Shown: one piece after another, positions 58,501 through 60,000 of the stretch
Position numbering within the stretch: the stretch's first letter is position 1
How the letters are laid out: every line of letters begins with the position of its first letter
Assembly: GCA_914767715.1 (NCBI GenBank)
Contig: OU612072.1
Location: 15,378,001 to 15,438,000 of the forward strand
DNA from: Membranipora membranacea
Lineage: Eukaryota > Bryozoa > Gymnolaemata > Cheilostomatida > Membraniporidae
Direction: 5' to 3'
DNA: 60,000 bases
The notes under the pieces: model-generated
The model's database searches: none
What the model was told of the DNA's origin: nothing
What the model saw: only the letters and a program-made list of their open reading frames with translations
Program-made: the position numbers and the translations under genes

Positions 58501-59802
58501 TTAAGGCACCTACTCATTTTATCAACCGAAGAAATTGAAACTTTCAACTGTAAAAAAGTCTAAGAATTTAAAAGATGTAATGTCGAGAGAATGTGCGAAG
58601 ATTTCCTTATATACTAAACTGAGAGACGAACCTTGGATAGTTTTCTTCCTGCTGGAATAAGCTTGCATGGTTAATATAGATGACCAATGAAGCTAGTTTT
58701 CCGCGGACAGATGTCCTCTGTTTTTTTTGCTGTTGTGGCAACAATGCTGCGCTATGCACCACCATCCCACCAAAAAGTACTGTCAAAAGAATTTGCGGAC
58801 ATTGGTCCCGTCAAAACTGCACTGGCTGTGACAATTATTAGACTAGAAGTGGGTGAATGCTGAAACATGTGCAGAAAAGCCTTGCTGCAAGAGGAAAATT
58901 CGTTTTGTTTAATTCTTTAAAAGTTTCCGGATAATTGCATGCGCTATTGTTTATGAACAAGGTAGCTGCACTTTTCAATTTTTTCAGATAAAATGCTCTA
59001 GGCAACTAGTACTAATGCCATAAAATAAACAGTAAACAATCCCACGTTTTGTCTGCTATAAGAAGTATCTAGGCGCAAAAATGGTCAATAATAATATGAA
59101 CTTGGCAACAAAACGGGACCCCCCTCCAACAAATGTTTTAAAAGAAGTATAATGTTACATAATCCTTTGTTATGTAATATTTTGTATCAATTCGCACTGA
59201 GGTCCAATCCTCGGCCTTGGTAAAGTCCTTGCTATTTGGCCGTAGGTGGAGTTGCTCAGTATTTAATCTGGGTCTAACTATTTGCAGAAAGCCCTGATTC
59301 AGATACTAAAAATCTCTGCAATTTACTGTATACTATATGTTGCAAATTGGGAACATAATAGCGGCCAGCAATTACGGTTTAATAAAATAAATGTTCATTA
59401 AAATTTATTTATTTGCTAAGAATTTCAGCTCTATTTTTGGTTATGTATTTTAAAGGGTAAACCATTTTATTGATTTTATCTAGATTGCCCATGAATCTCA
59501 AGTGAATATGGCCAGTTTGTGTTAGGAATGAAAGTTTCAAGTAGCATTGTGGGAATTCCGATATCAAATACCCCTGTAAAATTGTAACCTTGCAACAAAC
59601 TTGGGATGATAACCTAACACACTGCACACTGTTTTTTTTTTAGATCAAGGACCAGGCACAGAAGACTGAATTTTTGGAGAGTTTGAACACAGAAATCGAG
59701 AATTTTCCTGCCTCTTTTTCAAAGAATAAAATACTACCCCTACTGGTGCAGGCTTTTGAGTATGGAGCAGCTGGAGCTAATGTACTCATGCCACTGCTCA
59801 AG
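46557..59802 (+). CDS. SCYL1: SCYL1 orthologue, N-terminal kinase-like protein (5' part, 7 exons seen)
   Basis: Exons 46557-46670, 47969-48109, 48916-49038, 49750-49973, 53946-54036, 54737-54892 and 59644-59802; all junctions are GT-AG and in frame, and the gene continues past the window. The 336 visible residues start MWSIFSRDP and include [83 protein letters not shown] and [12 protein letters not shown]. These align along the length of the SCYL1 pseudokinase domain. Exon 7 begins the HEAT-repeat region ([14 protein letters not shown]). As expected for SCYL1, the HRD and DFG motifs are absent (IHNN and GGL instead), so it is a predicted pseudokinase. SCYL1 acts in COPI-dependent Golgi-to-ER traffic. 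Introns 4 (3.97 kb) and 6 (4.75 kb) each contain an antisense gene. Confidence 0.93.
46848..47070 (+). mobile_element. tRNA-derived SINE, family 2, with poly(A) tail
   Basis: Head GGGATAGCTCAGTGTCAGAG (box A) and GAGTTCGAGCCCCACC (box B). An unrelated body follows (CTGATTTGGCTGTCGCGGGC), then a run of about 20 A at 47049-47070. It lies in SCYL1 intron 1, same strand. The tail indicates a fairly recent insertion. No acceptor-stem pairing, so not a tRNA gene. Confidence 0.8.
48734..48860 (+). repeat. Decoy copy of the SCYL1 exon 3 start in intron 2
   Basis: The last bases of the intron, the CAG acceptor and the first ~23 bases of exon 3 (TCAGACAAAGTATTATACGT) occur at 48721-48758 and again at the true exon at 48916, 182 bp later. 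Beyond that the decoy continues into sequence that duplicates 48471-48560 (TGTTATTTTRATGAGRCAAC, AAAACAGGAAWGTTCC). Read as an exon it meets a TAA stop after about 40 codons. Confidence 0.75.
50844..53115 (-). CDS. Ankyrin-like/caspase protein nested in SCYL1 intron 4 (about 515 aa)
   Basis: Exons 53115-52371, 51932-51508 and 51221-50844 (TAG), phases 1 and 0, GT-AG. Residues 1-240 contain ankyrin-type motifs: [33 protein letters not shown] and [17 protein letters not shown]. Residues 270-400 are a caspase p20-like fold: [20 protein letters not shown] with catalytic His357, and VVQAC with Cys397; the His-Cys spacing of 40 is normal. Residues 405-510 are p10-like ([21 protein letters not shown]). 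The active-site pentapeptide is QACQL, not QACxG. No CARD or DED was seen. An in-frame start at 53266 would need a frameshift or a small intron (frame 53266-53033 overlaps), so the N-terminus is uncertain. Role inferred: protease in cell death or innate signalling. Confidence 0.75.
54125..54260 (-). mobile_element. Degenerate family 1 SINE fragment in SCYL1 intron 5
   Basis: CCACCATATTTTGCACTTTG, GCACTCAGTTTGCAGCCTGG and a box B-like complement (GGAGTGGAACCCAGTACC). Confidence 0.45.
56132..58517 (-). CDS. Secreted Cys-containing orphan protein nested in SCYL1 intron 6 (279 aa)
   Basis: Exons 58517-58434, 57819-57634, 57325-57212, 57113-57060, 56814-56679 and 56397-56132 (TAG). They total 840 nt and the frame is open throughout. 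Junctions are GT-AG except that the intron after exon 4 starts GCAAGT (GC-AG type). Residues 1-25 are a signal-like segment ([16 protein letters not shown]). The mature part has Cys in small clusters: [27 protein letters not shown] and, near the end, DCMMCELC followed by ISCHC. There is a Ser tract (SSSSSS) and a basic-dibasic TTTRRIYG segment that could be a processing site. No transmembrane anchor. I do not recognise the family. Confidence 0.75.
56525..56665 (-). mobile_element. Family 1 SINE fragment in intron 5 of the nested secreted gene
   Basis: TTCGGAGCATGTCATTGGGG, GCAGACTGCCGTAGGATTCG and GGGGCTCTAATCATCTGAGC match the reversed body and tRNA head (box A complement near its end). Confidence 0.6.
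56880..56970 (-). mobile_element. Short family 1 SINE fragment
   Basis: GCTCAGCCCAGCACACCCC and TGCAGTAGGATTTGAATCGA (box B complement). In intron 4 of the nested secreted gene, next to the copy at 56525. Confidence 0.5.
57053..57059 (-). other. GC-AG intron donor in the nested secreted gene
   Basis: The exon ends TCTCAG and is followed by GCAAGT. Frame and phase are kept only with this donor, and the flanking bases match the strong context seen at natural GC-AG introns. Confidence 0.6.
58606..58613 (-). promoter_or_regulatory. TATA box of the nested secreted gene
   Basis: TATATAAG on the minus strand, about 90 bp upstream of the ATG at 58517. This allows a transcription start near 58580 and a 5' UTR of about 60 nt. 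A consensus TATA box at the right distance supports an independent promoter inside the SCYL1 intron. Confidence 0.6.
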
Positions 59803-60000
59803 GTTAGTTGACTCTGAGTGTCTCAGGAGACTTTACTCTCTTACATCACCTCTTTTTTTCTGGGCTCTCATTTTAATTTATTTTGAAGCATTAAAGTTTT
59901 GATGGAGACAGAACAAACTATACATTATTTTGATTTTTCTTACTCGTACGAGATCAATTCTGTTGATTCTAATATTTTGGGATGGAAAATTGGTTTGTTC

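Overview
This window is animal (metazoan) nuclear DNA: genes are split by many short GT-AG introns, and there are tRNA-derived SINEs, truncated non-LTR retrotransposons, a nested gene arrangement and animal protein families (SCYL1 pseudokinase, caspase, PAN/apple, CTHRC1-like domains). The AT-rich sequence, compact introns and expansion of secreted CTHRC1-like proteins would suit an early-branching marine invertebrate such as a sponge or cnidarian. The species cannot be fixed from sequence alone. All exon models were built by eye from splice consensus, phase continuity and paralogue comparison; nothing was run.

Region 1 (about 1-28 kb) is a mosaic of duplicated blocks. It holds two incomplete plus-strand copies of the 3' half of a CTHRC1-like gene. 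Copy A is two intact terminal exons at 7186-7994. Copy B is six exon-homologous segments from 14412 to 19130 that look degenerate. It also holds three minus-strand copies of a small 57-58 residue reading frame (2983-3156, 9448-9624, 20232-20408), three copies of a tiny plus-strand exon beginning MESGIP, a long inverted-repeat pair with internal ~175 bp repeats, hairpins, minisatellites and SINEs. Copies A and B lie in segments of about 3-3.5 kb (6773-10351 and 17992-21087) that are direct duplicates about 11 kb apart.

Region 2 (28.0-39.1 kb, minus strand) is the best-supported novel gene: 13 exons, all phase-compatible, encoding a predicted 628-residue secreted protein. It has a signal peptide, a PAN/apple-like module, a Cys-rich linker and three consecutive CTHRC1-like C-terminal domains. 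The degenerate plus-strand copies in region 1 are its paralogues in inverted orientation.

Region 3 (39.1-46 kb) holds a 5'-truncated retrotransposon reverse transcriptase (minus), a three-exon gene for an acidic 333-residue protein of unknown function (minus, 41269-43373) and a frameshifted non-LTR retrotransposon (plus, about 44.1-45.8 kb).

Region 4 (46.5 kb to the window end) is the 5' half of a SCYL1 orthologue on the plus strand. Its introns host two antisense genes. One is an ankyrin-like/caspase protein of about 515 residues in intron 4, with the His/Cys catalytic pair kept but an unusual QACQL active-site motif. The other is a TATA-driven, six-exon, 279-residue secreted Cys-containing orphan in intron 6.

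A recurring theme is that exon edges carrying splice sites have been copied into the neighbouring intron at three separate places: the exon 11 donor minisatellite, the PAN exon donor and the SCYL1 exon 3 acceptor.
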